Source of the DNA: Deltaproteobacteria bacterium
GTDB taxonomy: Bacteria; Desulfobacterota; JADFXK01
Assembly: GCA_015233295.1 (NCBI GenBank)
Contig: JADFYC010000005.1
Location: 1-30,777 of the forward strand
Direction: 5' to 3'
DNA length: 30,777 bases
Part shown: one piece after another, positions 17,122 through 24,865 of the stretch
Layout: each line of letters begins with the position of its first letter
Position numbering within the stretch: position 1 is the stretch's first letter
The notes under the pieces: generated by a model
Database searches by the model: none
What the model saw: the letters and a program-made list of their open reading frames with translations, nothing else
Told to the model about the DNA's origin: nothing
Position numbers and translations under genes: made by a program

Positions 17122-17625
17122 TTGGAAAATCAGCGTATTGTTGATTTTGAATCGACCGCCGCGGCATCCTCGGCCCATCCCGGCCGGTCGGCTACGGCTA
17201 ATAATCGTCGATCTGATCGTCATAAGATTGATCAGTTGGTCTTCGTCTATCCTGATGATTATAGTAACATTCTAAGATACTTCGATCTTTCCGCCGGCGG
17301 GCTGTGCATCAGGGCAAAGCGAGCCTTTAATCCCAATGACAGCCTACAACTGGACCTCAATCTGAAAATGTTGACCAAGGGACTGGTGTGGGAGGAGAAC
17401 TGCATTGCCTCGGCTAAGGTCGTGTATTCAGTATATCAGAAAGAATACGATGCCTACCTGACAGGATTCAGATTCGTCGATCTTGAATCCCAAGTTGTAC
17501 AAGCCATTGAAACAGCCTGTTCCTACCTGGAAGCTCAGAATCGGTCACCCCAAGACACTGGAGCCGCGATTGAAGAGTTGGGCGCGTACCTGGAAAGACT
17601 GATGGAAAAGCCTCCATTACCTTGA
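17122..17625 (+). CDS. PilZ domain protein (second copy)
   Basis: 167 residues if TTG 17122 is the start. An in-frame TGA at 17113 prevents a longer form, and the ribosome site is poor, so the start is uncertain. The c-di-GMP motifs are present: RRSDR at 29-33 and DLSAGG at 55-60. A helical tail (about 115-165) follows the barrel. Its tail overlaps the end of the convergent dipeptidase gene by nine bases. This is the third c-di-GMP-related gene in the window, but the three are not clustered. Confidence 0.78.
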   Translation: MENQRIVDFESTAAASSAHPGRSATANNRRSDRHKIDQLVFVYPDDYSNILRYFDLSAGGLCIRAKRAFNPNDSLQLDLNLKMLTKGLVWEENCIASAKVVYSVYQKEYDAYLTGFRFVDLESQVVQAIETACSYLEAQNRSPQDTGAAIEELGAYLERLMEKPPLP

Positions 17626-18588
17626 CCGGGGCTGGGCCTCCCGGCCAGCCGGCAATCCGGCGTAGAAGGCGGCCCAATTGCCGCCCATGATTCGGCTAAT
17701 GGAATCGGCGTCGTAGCCATGCCGGTCAAACACTTCCTCCAAACTACGGAGGCCGGCCATATCCGGCAACCCCAAGGTTTCTAACTCGAATCCATAGAAG
17801 TCCGACCCCAACCCCACTCCTTGCGGTCCATATCCTTGGACCAGCCAATCTATTTGCCGGAAGACATCTTCGACGTTGACCCGGCCGTCAAGAGCCAGCA
17901 TTTCCGGATTGACCGTTACCCCCACCACTCCCTGCCGGTCGAAAATGGCCTTCAGATGTTCCCGGTCCAGGTTTCGGCTCCGAGGGCAGAAATGACGGAA
18001 CCCGGTGTGGGAGGAGATCAGCGGGCCGTCATAAATGTCCAATAAATCATAAAAACACGGGTCGGCCAGGTGGGCGATGTCAATCCCGAATCCGTTTTTG
18101 TCCAGGGCCTTGACCAGGTCCTTTCCGGCCGCGGTCAAACCTTCCGGAGAGTGGACTCCATTGCCCTGGCCGATGCGGTTGACACCGGCATGGGTTAACC
18201 CGACCATCCGGGCTCCCCTATCTTTGAGTTCGTCCAGACTTACGGCCCCGTCAACTAAGGCGTCGGCGTTTTCCAGCAGCTCAATCACCCCTGTCCCTGT
18301 CGCCGCATCCAGACAGGCGGCCAGATCAGCGGCGGTCCCGATATGTTGCAGTCCGGTCAGGAATTCATCGGCGTACCGGAACAGCCCCCTGAGATGATTG
18401 GCCGCGGTCTCCGGTCCATTATATTCATCCGGGCAATAGAGGGCCGAGACGATCACCTTAACTCCGGCCTGGTTCATGTCGGAGAGGGTCACCGGACCTG
18501 ATGCGACCTGGTGGAACGGAACCTGGGGGTGATGCCGCATCAACCCATAAACCAGATCCACATGCCCGTCGAAAATTGGTCTGCGCAA
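17617..18588 (-). CDS. Membrane dipeptidase-family (M19) zinc peptidase, probable RiPP-cluster member
   Basis: 323 residues from TTG 18588, justified by GGGAGG five bases upstream. M19 enzymes are di-zinc dipeptidases that also accept dipeptides with C-terminal D residues. All expected ligands and active-site residues are visible: H9 and D11 (DGHVD), the bridging E106 (LLENAD), H173 (IAHLAD), H194 (SSHTGFRHFCPRSRNL) and D263 (GLGSDF). There is no signal peptide, so it should work in the cytoplasm. It begins 14 bases after the methyltransferase stop, and both lie downstream of the CHAPA-repeat precursor. A role in trimming leader or released peptide is inference; a general dipeptidase is the alternative. 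Confidence 0.9.
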   Translation of the reverse strand: MRRPIFDGHVDLVYGLMRHHPQVPFHQVASGPVTLSDMNQAGVKVIVSALYCPDEYNGPETAANHLRGLFRYADEFLTGLQHIGTAADLAACLDAATGTGVIELLENADALVDGAVSLDELKDRGARMVGLTHAGVNRIGQGNGVHSPEGLTAAGKDLVKALDKNGFGIDIAHLADPCFYDLLDIYDGPLISSHTGFRHFCPRSRNLDREHLKAIFDRQGVVGVTVNPEMLALDGRVNVEDVFRQIDWLVQGYGPQGVGLGSDFYGFELETLGLPDMAGLRSLEEVFDRHGYDADSISRIMGGNWAAFYAGLPAGREAQPRSR

Positions 18589-18602
18589 TCAAACCTCCCT
18601 AC

Positions 18603-19547
18603 CTATCTCATCGTTTTGATATAACAACTGCGAATCAGCTCAAAATGATTGGCATGGTTCCGGAGCCTCCACCAGACCTCACCCCGGTACCGGACATCCC
18701 ACCCCGGATTAAGGCTATCCGGCCGCCGGCCACAGAGCAGGGCCATGACATTGTCCCGTCCTTTACCGGTAAAAGGACCGGTTAAGACGCCGCCCAGCCA
18801 GTTTTCTTCGGCCGCCACCTCGGTAGACCAGGAGTATGGATCAGATAGAAGCAACTGGGCCCCGGCATTCCGGGATATCCGGTTCAACTCTTGCAGATGA
18901 ACCAGGGGGCGGGGTACCTTATCCAGCAGGTTGAGAGATGACACGGCAGAAAACAACCCGGATTTGAAGGGTAAGGCGAGTGCGTCGGCGACAATGAATT
19001 CAACCCGGTCCGTGTCCCAGCTAGAAGGCAAGGTGATGTTCTGGTGCGACTTCAACCGACCTTCATCAACCAGACTGAAGTCGATCCTCCCCTGGGTCAT
19101 CAACCGGCGGGCGGCGGTAACAAATTGGATGGAGTTGTCCAACCCGATGGCAAAGTCGAATTTTCGGCTCAACTCAAAGGTGAATCGCCCCACTGCGCAA
19201 CCCAGGTCCAGGGCCGGACCCGGAGTTGGGTCCAGTAAATCGCTCCAGGCCGTGTACGCTGACGAGGCATCCGGATCGTGAAATATATCCGCGTAATGCC
19301 CCCAGAGGTAGGCGGACAGAGATATCAGGTCTTCATATTTTGATGGCCTCACCTGGTCTGAATAGAGACAACGGGGCAAGATACAGGCCAGACCGTCTTG
19401 GATAGGGTAGGCCGCACCACACTGGGTGCAATGTAAAGTCCCTGTGATGATTTCCCGGCTATTCTGGCTTTCTATGCGGCAGGACAGGCCGTTTTCCATT
19501 GGCAGGCATGAGGGGCAAATGATCCAGTCGAGGAGTTTGGTTTTCAT
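18603..19547 (-). CDS. SAM-dependent methyltransferase with Trm112-like zinc finger, probable RiPP tailoring enzyme
   Basis: 314 residues. The N-terminal 60 residues form a Trm112-type zinc ribbon (C11, C14, C40, C43). A class I methyltransferase fold follows: motif I ALDLGCAVG (112-120), acidic ribose-binding D137 (GLDNS), VADALALPF (186-194) and a strand-4 region near 205-212. The substrate is unknown. It starts 226 bases after the precursor gene, separated by a terminator, and is followed by the dipeptidase 14 bases on, so the two form a unit. No strong ribosome site is visible (GAGC before the ATG). Methylation of the CHAPA peptide is an attractive inference; a generic metabolite methyltransferase remains possible. 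Confidence 0.85.
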   Translation of the reverse strand: MKTKLLDWIICPSCLPMENGLSCRIESQNSREIITGTLHCTQCGAAYPIQDGLACILPRCLYSDQVRPSKYEDLISLSAYLWGHYADIFHDPDASSAYTAWSDLLDPTPGPALDLGCAVGRFTFELSRKFDFAIGLDNSIQFVTAARRLMTQGRIDFSLVDEGRLKSHQNITLPSSWDTDRVEFIVADALALPFKSGLFSAVSSLNLLDKVPRPLVHLQELNRISRNAGAQLLLSDPYSWSTEVAAEENWLGGVLTGPFTGKGRDNVMALLCGRRPDSLNPGWDVRYRGEVWWRLRNHANHFELIRSCYIKTMR

Positions 19548-19716
19548 AGGTGCTCGTTACCGGTTGCTGGTTACTCGTTGTTTGACATGGTTCCGAATAG
19601 TTGCACCAAAAGGATGCGGCCTTAGACGTTTTTCATGAAATGGGTTTGCTGGATTCGGCTTAATCGCGAGCGGCCAATAGCCATCCACGTGTATCCAGCA
19701 ACATGCAACATGCAAC

Positions 19717-19747
19717 AAAAAATGGGAGACCTTGAAGATCTCCCATT
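19717..19747 (-). terminator. Rho-independent terminator after the CHAPA-repeat gene
   Basis: Minus strand: AATGGGAGA, a 9-base loop, then TCTCCCATT running into TTTTTG. The nine-base-pair stem with U-tract is the best intrinsic terminator in the window. It lies 27 bases past the precursor stop and would end a radical SAM-precursor transcript, leaving the methyltransferase to read-through or its own promoter. Confidence 0.85.
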
Positions 19748-19773
19748 CATGAGTGTGAAAGTCTATTCATGAT

Positions 19774-19914
19774 TTATTCCGGGCCATGGCATGCGGGCGC
19801 ATGGCAAGCCGGCGCGTGACAAGCCGGTGCATGACAAGCTGGGGCATGACAAGCCGGAGCATGGCAGCTAGCCGCGTGGGACTCTTTCTTTTCGACGTTA
19901 GAGATCTTCAGCAC
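19774..19914 (-). CDS. CHAPA-repeat precursor peptide (putative RiPP precursor)
   Basis: 46 residues, too short for length-filtered ORF calling. GTG 19914 is preceded by AAAGGAGGTG with GGAGG eight bases upstream; an in-frame GTG three codons earlier overlaps that site and is less likely. The product is a 16-residue leader (MLKISNVEKKESHAAS, charged, no signal peptide) followed by six Cys-His-Ala/Gly-Pro units: five CHAPA and a final CHGPE. Cys falls at 17, 22, 27, 32, 37 and 42. The units use different synonymous codons throughout (CAT/CAC, GCT/GCC/GCA/GCG, CCG/CCA/CCC, TGC/TGT). The amino-acid pattern is therefore conserved by selection and not recent slippage. It lies between a B12-type radical SAM enzyme with a peptide-binding domain and a terminator. 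I know no named family with this repeat. Confidence 0.88.
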   Translation of the reverse strand: MLKISNVEKKESHAASCHAPACHAPACHAPACHAPACHAPACHGPE

Positions 19915-19920
19915 CTGATT

Positions 19921-19930
19921 CACCTCCTTT
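19921..19930 (-). promoter_or_regulatory. Exceptionally strong ribosome-binding site of the precursor gene
   Basis: AAAGGAGGTG on the minus strand complements nearly the whole anti-Shine-Dalgarno tail, eight bases before GTG 19914. It is much stronger than the sites of the neighbouring enzyme genes, as expected if substrate is made in excess of enzyme. Confidence 0.8.
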
Positions 19931-19946
19931 ATTAATATATATGAAA

Positions 19947-21983
19947 CTACTCGGACGTAAGCAGTTTCATCTGACCCAAGGTTTGAATTGCCGCCACAAC
20001 CTCGGACAAGAACAGGGTTGGGCTTAGGCCGTCGCCGTATTCGGGGTAGAGAGCCTGGGCGACATCCTCCAGAGTCTGCTTTCCGTCACAGCGCTTCAAG
20101 AGTTCACGGCCGAATGGGTTAATTTCGGAGACGTCTAATTGCATTTTTTCTTGTTTGAATATTAGGTGAGTCGGCTCCGGCGGATAATCCGCCTTGACCA
20201 GGCCCAGTTTCAGGTCGGTGATGATCTGGGGCAGTGGATATTCAAATTCGGCCAAGATCACCATCGGGCTTTTGACGGGACAAAAGCCTCCGACCTGGTG
20301 AATATCCAGGTTAAACTGACTGGAGGACAGGTCATATCGACCCACCTCAAGACTCAAGGTTTCGTATCTTACCATTTCCGGCAGGAATTTGAAAGTCAAA
20401 TCGCGTTGAGCTAATCCACATTCAATGGTAAACAAGCTAAAATACTTATAACAATCCTCCGGCGTCAGGGTCGGCGTATCTCGTTTAAGCCTACTGGCCA
20501 GCCAATTCAACCAGTCCAGGAAGGCCACCGCGACAGACCACTTCATCTCCCGGCAAAGAAGAAGAAAAGACTTGGGGTAATATCTGATCATAATAGGGAA
20601 ATAGCCTGCGACCAGGTTTAATTCGCGGAGTTCCAGACCGGGGCAGGGGAGATTATAAAAACTACTAAAAATAAGCGGATAGGCATCAATCAGGTGGTCG
20701 TCCTGAGCCAGCCGGCGGTCCTCATGAAATTCCAGGCCCAAAGAGAAATAGGTGTCGGTTACTCTGATTAAACGGTCTTGATACCGCTCGTATAGCTCGG
20801 TTCCGGGCAGCACGGTGGGCAACTGCAGTAAGGGATTATTGTTGCCGACTATCCCGGCCATCAAGGCCAGTTCCAGCGTCGCGTCGATATCTTGGATGTC
20901 TTCTTCCGGAAAGCCGATAACAAAACTTAAGGTCGGGATGATTCCATGCGCCGCGGTGTCCTTGACCCTCTCAAACAATATACTATGATCAATGTGTTTT
21001 CGGATAAACGCCAAAGTTTTCTTAGATCCGGAATCGATCCCGTAGCACAACGACTCGCAACCGGCCCGATGCATCAAATCAAGCAGATCGGAATCGACAC
21101 TATCCAGCCGGGAGATACAATACCAAGGCCGATGGTTAAGGCCCTGGTCAATCACTTGCCGGCAGAATAGTTCCACGAATCCCCGGTTGGCCGTGAACTG
21201 GTCAAAGGCCAGGAGAAAACATTCGGCCCCGAAATTACCGCTCAGGTTGTGCATCTCTGCGACCAATCGGGCCACGGAAAAGGTCCGGCTCCGCCGCCGC
21301 CAGAGGATGGATTCCGAGCAATAGATGCACTGGTGAGGACAGCCGCGGCCCGCCTCCAGGATGGCGATGCTGCGGGGTATATGACAGGCGGCCCGGTACT
21401 CCCCCAGGGATGGGGCAAAGCTGTAGTCCGGCAAGGGCAGATGGTCCAGGTCAGGGATGAGTTCCCGATCAGCGCCCCGGATGATGTGATTATTTTGCCG
21501 GAAGGTCACGCCCAGGATACCCTCCGCCGGCCCGATCTGGTTTATTTGGTTGCCCATGTCGTAATAGGCGACTAACTCCCTAAAAGTAATTTCACCCTCG
21601 CCCCGGACAACGGCATCGATCCAGGGAAAGGATTCCAAGGTCATCACGTCGACAAAGCCGGCGTTGTGACCTCCGATCACAATCTTGATGTCCGGTCTGA
21701 CCTGTTTGACCCGTTTGGCGATTTGAATCACGGCCGGATAAGTGGTGCATTGGGCCGAGAACCCGACCAGGTCGGGCCGCCCGGCCAGAATTATCTCGGC
21801 ACAATGGTCATAGATTCGGTCATCCCGCCGGAGCACTCCCTGTCGGATGGCCAGGACAAAATCATGGATGACCACCTGGTGGGGTGTATCCTTCAGGGAG
21901 GTGGCCAGACTGATCAACCCCAGCGGCGGCAGATTGTACATCGATTCCAGATAGAATGGCGGAAACACTAAGGTAATATTCAT
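19947..21983 (-). CDS. B12-binding radical SAM peptide maturase with C-terminal PqqD-like domain
   Basis: 678 residues. Residues about 1-140 form a B12-binding-type Rossmann domain (NLPPLGLISLATSL, VGFSAQCTTYP, IVIGGHNAGF) without the DxHxxG His-on signature. The radical SAM domain has CPHQCIYC (C215, C219, C222), preceded by LEAGRG. A long, poorly recognised region (about 400-605) follows. The last 65 residues (about 612-676) match the PqqD-like winged-helix fold: NPFGRELLKRCDGKQTLEDV, then LTSE at the end after LGQMKLL. PqqD-like domains are RiPP recognition elements that bind leader peptides, so this enzyme most probably modifies the peptide encoded 32 bases downstream. B12 radical SAM enzymes commonly methylate unactivated carbon; other chemistry is possible. 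ATG 21983 has a weak AGAG upstream. Confidence 0.9.
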   Translation of the reverse strand: MNITLVFPPFYLESMYNLPPLGLISLATSLKDTPHQVVIHDFVLAIRQGVLRRDDRIYDHCAEIILAGRPDLVGFSAQCTTYPAVIQIAKRVKQVRPDIKIVIGGHNAGFVDVMTLESFPWIDAVVRGEGEITFRELVAYYDMGNQINQIGPAEGILGVTFRQNNHIIRGADRELIPDLDHLPLPDYSFAPSLGEYRAACHIPRSIAILEAGRGCPHQCIYCSESILWRRRSRTFSVARLVAEMHNLSGNFGAECFLLAFDQFTANRGFVELFCRQVIDQGLNHRPWYCISRLDSVDSDLLDLMHRAGCESLCYGIDSGSKKTLAFIRKHIDHSILFERVKDTAAHGIIPTLSFVIGFPEEDIQDIDATLELALMAGIVGNNNPLLQLPTVLPGTELYERYQDRLIRVTDTYFSLGLEFHEDRRLAQDDHLIDAYPLIFSSFYNLPCPGLELRELNLVAGYFPIMIRYYPKSFLLLCREMKWSVAVAFLDWLNWLASRLKRDTPTLTPEDCYKYFSLFTIECGLAQRDLTFKFLPEMVRYETLSLEVGRYDLSSSQFNLDIHQVGGFCPVKSPMVILAEFEYPLPQIITDLKLGLVKADYPPEPTHLIFKQEKMQLDVSEINPFGRELLKRCDGKQTLEDVAQALYPEYGDGLSPTLFLSEVVAAIQTLGQMKLLTSE

Positions 21984-22182
21984 CGATTACTCTGACAAGA
22001 TTGGCTATATATGCCTGTTTTTTTCGACTTAGGGCGCATGGGCCGCTTCTCTCAACACTAGATCGGAGGGTCTGGATGACCAATTTGGAAGTCCGTTATT
22101 ATCGTGACTTTTGAAAAAGGTTGCATAGGGTAGAGTCAACACATGGTTTCATTCAATCCGATGCTCTGCCCTGTTACCCCTA

Positions 22183-22479
22183 TTAATTAATCCTGTTGCG
22201 CCAGTATCCCGGTTTACGGCGCAAGTGCATTAGGGCGAAAACCTTGATGGTGGTCCCGTCGTACGAATAGACGATGGCAAAAGGAAAACGGTGCAGTAAG
22301 AACCGCCGCGTTCCGGGTACATAAGCTGTCCAGCTATTGGGGAATTCCCGAATGTATTCAATCGCTCGGTCGACCTCTTCAATGAATTGGTCACTCAGTC
22401 CCTTCGATTGGTCCTCATACCACTGCTTCGCCCCTTCTATTTCCTGATAGACTCATGGATGAATCGCAATTTGCTTCAA
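22183..22479 (-). pseudogene. RelE/ParE-type toxin gene interrupted by in-frame TGA
   Basis: Read from TTG 22479, one base after the antitoxin stop, the frame gives MKQIAIHP, then TGA at 22455-22453. It continues without further stops for 89 residues (VYQEIEGAKQWYEDQ, FIEEVDRAIEYIREFP, RRFLLHRFPFAIVYSYD, HLRRKPGYWRNR). That is the complete pattern of a RelE/ParE-family toxin. No usable start follows the TGA until near the end. The nonsense codon could have arisen from CGA or GGA by one change, so the toxin is probably dead. Sequencing error is the main alternative. Confidence 0.8.
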
Positions 22480-22480
22480 T

Positions 22481-22705
22481 TCATTCGCCCCTCAAACGTT
22501 TTTTGACATCCTCCCATGATAAGAAATCGGCCTCACCTCGCTCAGCCTCAGCCATTCTTGCTTGGATTTCTTGCTGCCAGGCCGATTCAACATCCGGATC
22601 AATCTTGGCACCCAGGCTCTCAATCAACTGCTCTGCGATAAAGGAGCGTTGATGTTGGGGCATATTCAACGTTTTTTCCAAAAGTGTCGTTACTTCTTTG
22701 TCCAT
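22481..22705 (-). CDS. Addiction-module antitoxin
   Basis: 74 residues from ATG 22705, with a GGGGG run about eight bases upstream; the 30-codon upstream extension is not supported. The sequence (MDKEVTTLLEKTLNMPQHQR, then LIESLGAK and the C-terminal SWEDVKKRL) matches the small antitoxin family that precedes RelE/ParE-like toxins. The N-terminal part should form the DNA-binding or dimer region and the C-terminal helix should wrap the toxin. It appears intact although its partner is interrupted. Confidence 0.82.
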   Translation of the reverse strand: MDKEVTTLLEKTLNMPQHQRSFIAEQLIESLGAKIDPDVESAWQQEIQARMAEAERGEADFLSWEDVKKRLRGE

Positions 22706-22810
22706 TTCGTATCCCCCTATTGAGCCCGAATGGGGACCATATTGAGGCACGAGGAATCGTCCAAAGTTCTCGATTAAGGCCGATGGTTGACTCAATCAAT
22801 ACCGCGACGT

Positions 22811-24235
22811 TCAGCCCAGGTTCCAGACCACCAGCTTCGTCTCGGTCATTTCTTCGATGGCGTAGCGGGCGCCTTCCCGGCCCTGGCCGCTTTTTTTGAT
22901 GCCGCCGTAGGGCATATGGTCGGCTCGAAACGTCGGGACGTCGTTGATCATGACTGCGCCCACCTGCAGAGTTTGAAAAGCCTTGAAGGCCGCGGCCAGG
23001 TCATTGGTGAAAATGCCGGCCTGAAGTCCGTATGGGGAGTCATTGACCAGGTTCAGGGCCTGGTCTAGCTGGTCGAAACCTATGATCGAGACAACAGGAG
23101 CAAATACCTCTTTACAGATGACGTTAGCGTCAGGGAGGGGCTCGTCTATTATCGTGGGATAAAACCGGGTGAATTCTCTTCGTCCGCCCATCAGAATCCT
23201 GCCGCCTCCGGCCACAGCTTGATTAACCCAGGATTCGGCCCGCTTAGCCTCAGCCTCGGAAATCATCGGACCCACGTCCGTCTCTTCTCGCATTTGATCA
23301 CCAACGACCTGCTTCTCTGTGGCGGCCAGCAGTCCGGTGACAAATTCCTCTTTAATCGAGTTGTGCACATAGATATTTTGCACCGAGATGCAGACCTGAC
23401 CGGAATTGTAAAAGGCGCCCATGACGCACCGGGGATAGACCCGGCTGAGATCCACTCCTTTATCGATAATCAAGGAGCAGTTGGCGCCCATCTCCAGGGT
23501 GACACGTTTTATCCCGGCAGAAGCGCGGATAATCTGACCCACTTCAGGACTTCCGGTGAAGGTGACCATGGCTAGCCGGTTATCTTTGACCAGGGCCTGT
23601 CCCACCTCGCCGCCCGACCCCGTAATGACGGAGACGCTCCCGGGTGGGGCGTCGGCGTCCATTAGTAATTGGCCCAGTCTGATGGCCGACAACGGGGTGG
23701 CGCTGGCCGGTTTAATGATAACTGCGTTTCCGGCCGCCAGGGCGGGGGCGACTTTGTGGGCCACCAGGTTCAATGGGAAGTTAAAGGGCGAAATGGCCAG
23801 AATCACCCCCAGCGGGTAGCGGTAAGTGAAGGCGAACCGGCCCTTACTCTGCGCCGCCACGTCCATCGGGATGACTTCCCCGTAGATGCGTTTGCTTTCC
23901 TCTGCAGCCAGTTTGAAGATACTGACGGCGCGGTTGACTTCGACCCTGGCATAGCGAATGGTTTTGCCCGACTCCTGGGCGATAAGTCCGGCCAGATCTT
24001 CCTTGTCCTGCTCGACCAACTCTGCGGTCCGGTCAAGTAGGGCGGCGCGTTTATATGCGGGCAGGCCGGCCATGATTTTGGCCCCGATCAAGGCGCCGGA
24101 AATGGCAGCCTCTATTTCTTCGGGTTCGGCCTCTTTCACCTCGTCGACAATCGACCAATCGTAGGGGTTGCGGATTGGAAGGGATTTCCCCCGGCCTTCC
24201 CGCCACTGGCCGTTTATGAGCAATCTGGTTTCCAT
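22811..24235 (-). CDS. NAD(P)-dependent aldehyde dehydrogenase
   Basis: 474 residues from ATG 24235; a longer in-frame form to 24367 adds an atypical N-terminus. The start METRLLINGQW is a usual ALDH opening. Catalytic and cofactor residues are visible, numbered from this start: N152 (SPFNFP), K175 (IIKPAS), FTGS, E248 (LEMGANC) and the nucleophile C282 (NSGQVCISVQ). The family oxidises aldehydes to acids with NAD(P). The closest feel is of lactaldehyde/succinate-semialdehyde/GapN-like enzymes, but I cannot assign a substrate. It stands alone, divergent from the der region. A link with the 2-oxoacid decarboxylase at the far left end is possible only in metabolic terms. Confidence 0.92.
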   Translation of the reverse strand: METRLLINGQWREGRGKSLPIRNPYDWSIVDEVKEAEPEEIEAAISGALIGAKIMAGLPAYKRAALLDRTAELVEQDKEDLAGLIAQESGKTIRYARVEVNRAVSIFKLAAEESKRIYGEVIPMDVAAQSKGRFAFTYRYPLGVILAISPFNFPLNLVAHKVAPALAAGNAVIIKPASATPLSAIRLGQLLMDADAPPGSVSVITGSGGEVGQALVKDNRLAMVTFTGSPEVGQIIRASAGIKRVTLEMGANCSLIIDKGVDLSRVYPRCVMGAFYNSGQVCISVQNIYVHNSIKEEFVTGLLAATEKQVVGDQMREETDVGPMISEAEAKRAESWVNQAVAGGGRILMGGRREFTRFYPTIIDEPLPDANVICKEVFAPVVSIIGFDQLDQALNLVNDSPYGLQAGIFTNDLAAAFKAFQTLQVGAVMINDVPTFRADHMPYGGIKKSGQGREGARYAIEEMTETKLVVWNLG

Positions 24236-24688
24236 TATTTCACCATTAGGAGTTGTGGGGTTCGGGATTCGAGTTGTAAGTTTATGGGGGATGCCCCGGT
24301 GGATTACCGGTAATGACGTTTTCAAAGGTGACTTCGTAGCTGCGGCTAGCAAATTGGAATTCTTCACTATTGCATAATTTATTCATTGTGTCAATTATAG
24401 TCGGCCAAAATTAAAATCTTGCCTTCGCCAATCTCACTGACTGGAGATACAGAAGAGATTCCATGCCGGGGCCATGTTTTTTAACTCTTGACACTGGTTA
24501 AACTGCAGCTTATTATAATCGCATATGATCTAAAACCACCGCCGTTGTCACACCGACCGAGAAACTCCAAGGGATATGATATGCAGCTCTAAGTTAGATC
24601 ATTTTGCCCCACCTTTTTGATATATATAAACTCGTTTCGACACCCGGCCGTCTAATTCATTGGCGTTTTCTTCGTTGAGGGACTGGTT
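24236..24688. other. Divergent intergenic region, 453 bases
   Basis: This gap lies between the aldehyde dehydrogenase start and the small ORF ahead of der. It holds a near-consensus plus-strand promoter (24488-24516). I recognise no RNA gene, repeat or terminator. Confidence 0.6.
24488..24516 (+). promoter_or_regulatory. Near-consensus sigma-70 promoter ahead of der
   Basis: TTGACA (24488-24493, perfect), a 17-base spacer and TATTAT (24511-24516, five of six). Transcription would start near 24523, giving about 165 bases of leader before the small ORF and about 310 before der. Confidence 0.7.
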
Positions 24689-24865
24689 ATGCCCACCAGG
24701 AAAAAGACTCCTCCGCCTGAACCAGCTTTGCCGGCAAAAGAAAAAATAGCGAACGAGGAGACGCCTCACGCCTCAATAACCCCAAACGCAGCGCCGGGAT
24801 CCGACGCTACTTATGACTCCGGGAAGACCTCGACATGCCTGAAAGAAGTGTTGTCATCGCCATAA
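24689..24865 (+). CDS. Possible 58-residue leader ORF overlapping der
   Basis: ATG 24689 has GAGGG about ten bases upstream. The ORF runs to TAA 24863-24865, 31 bases inside der in another frame. The product is basic at the start (MPTRKKTPPPEP) and then low-complexity, rich in Pro, Ala, Glu and Ser. Coupling of der translation to this ORF would explain why der itself has a poor ribosome site. It may equally be non-functional leader. No homology recognised. Confidence 0.35.
   Translation: MPTRKKTPPPEPALPAKEKIANEETPHASITPNAAPGSDATYDSGKTSTCLKEVLSSP

Noticed and set aside
19774..19914. CHAPACH read as CX4CH heme-c attachment sites (a mini multiheme cytochrome)
   Set aside because: There is no Sec signal or membrane anchor for export to the heme-ligation side, the pentamer repeats overlap as heme sites, and the neighbour has a peptide-binding radical SAM layout. 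Kept only as a remote alternative.
19774..19914. Direct-repeat array read as CRISPR or simple tandem DNA repeat
   Set aside because: Units are 15 bases with no spacers, and their variation is confined almost entirely to synonymous positions of one frame.
22453..22455. TGA in the toxin as a selenocysteine codon
   Set aside because: RelE/ParE toxins are not selenoproteins, and I see no SECIS-like hairpin directly downstream. A nonsense change or sequencing error is simpler.
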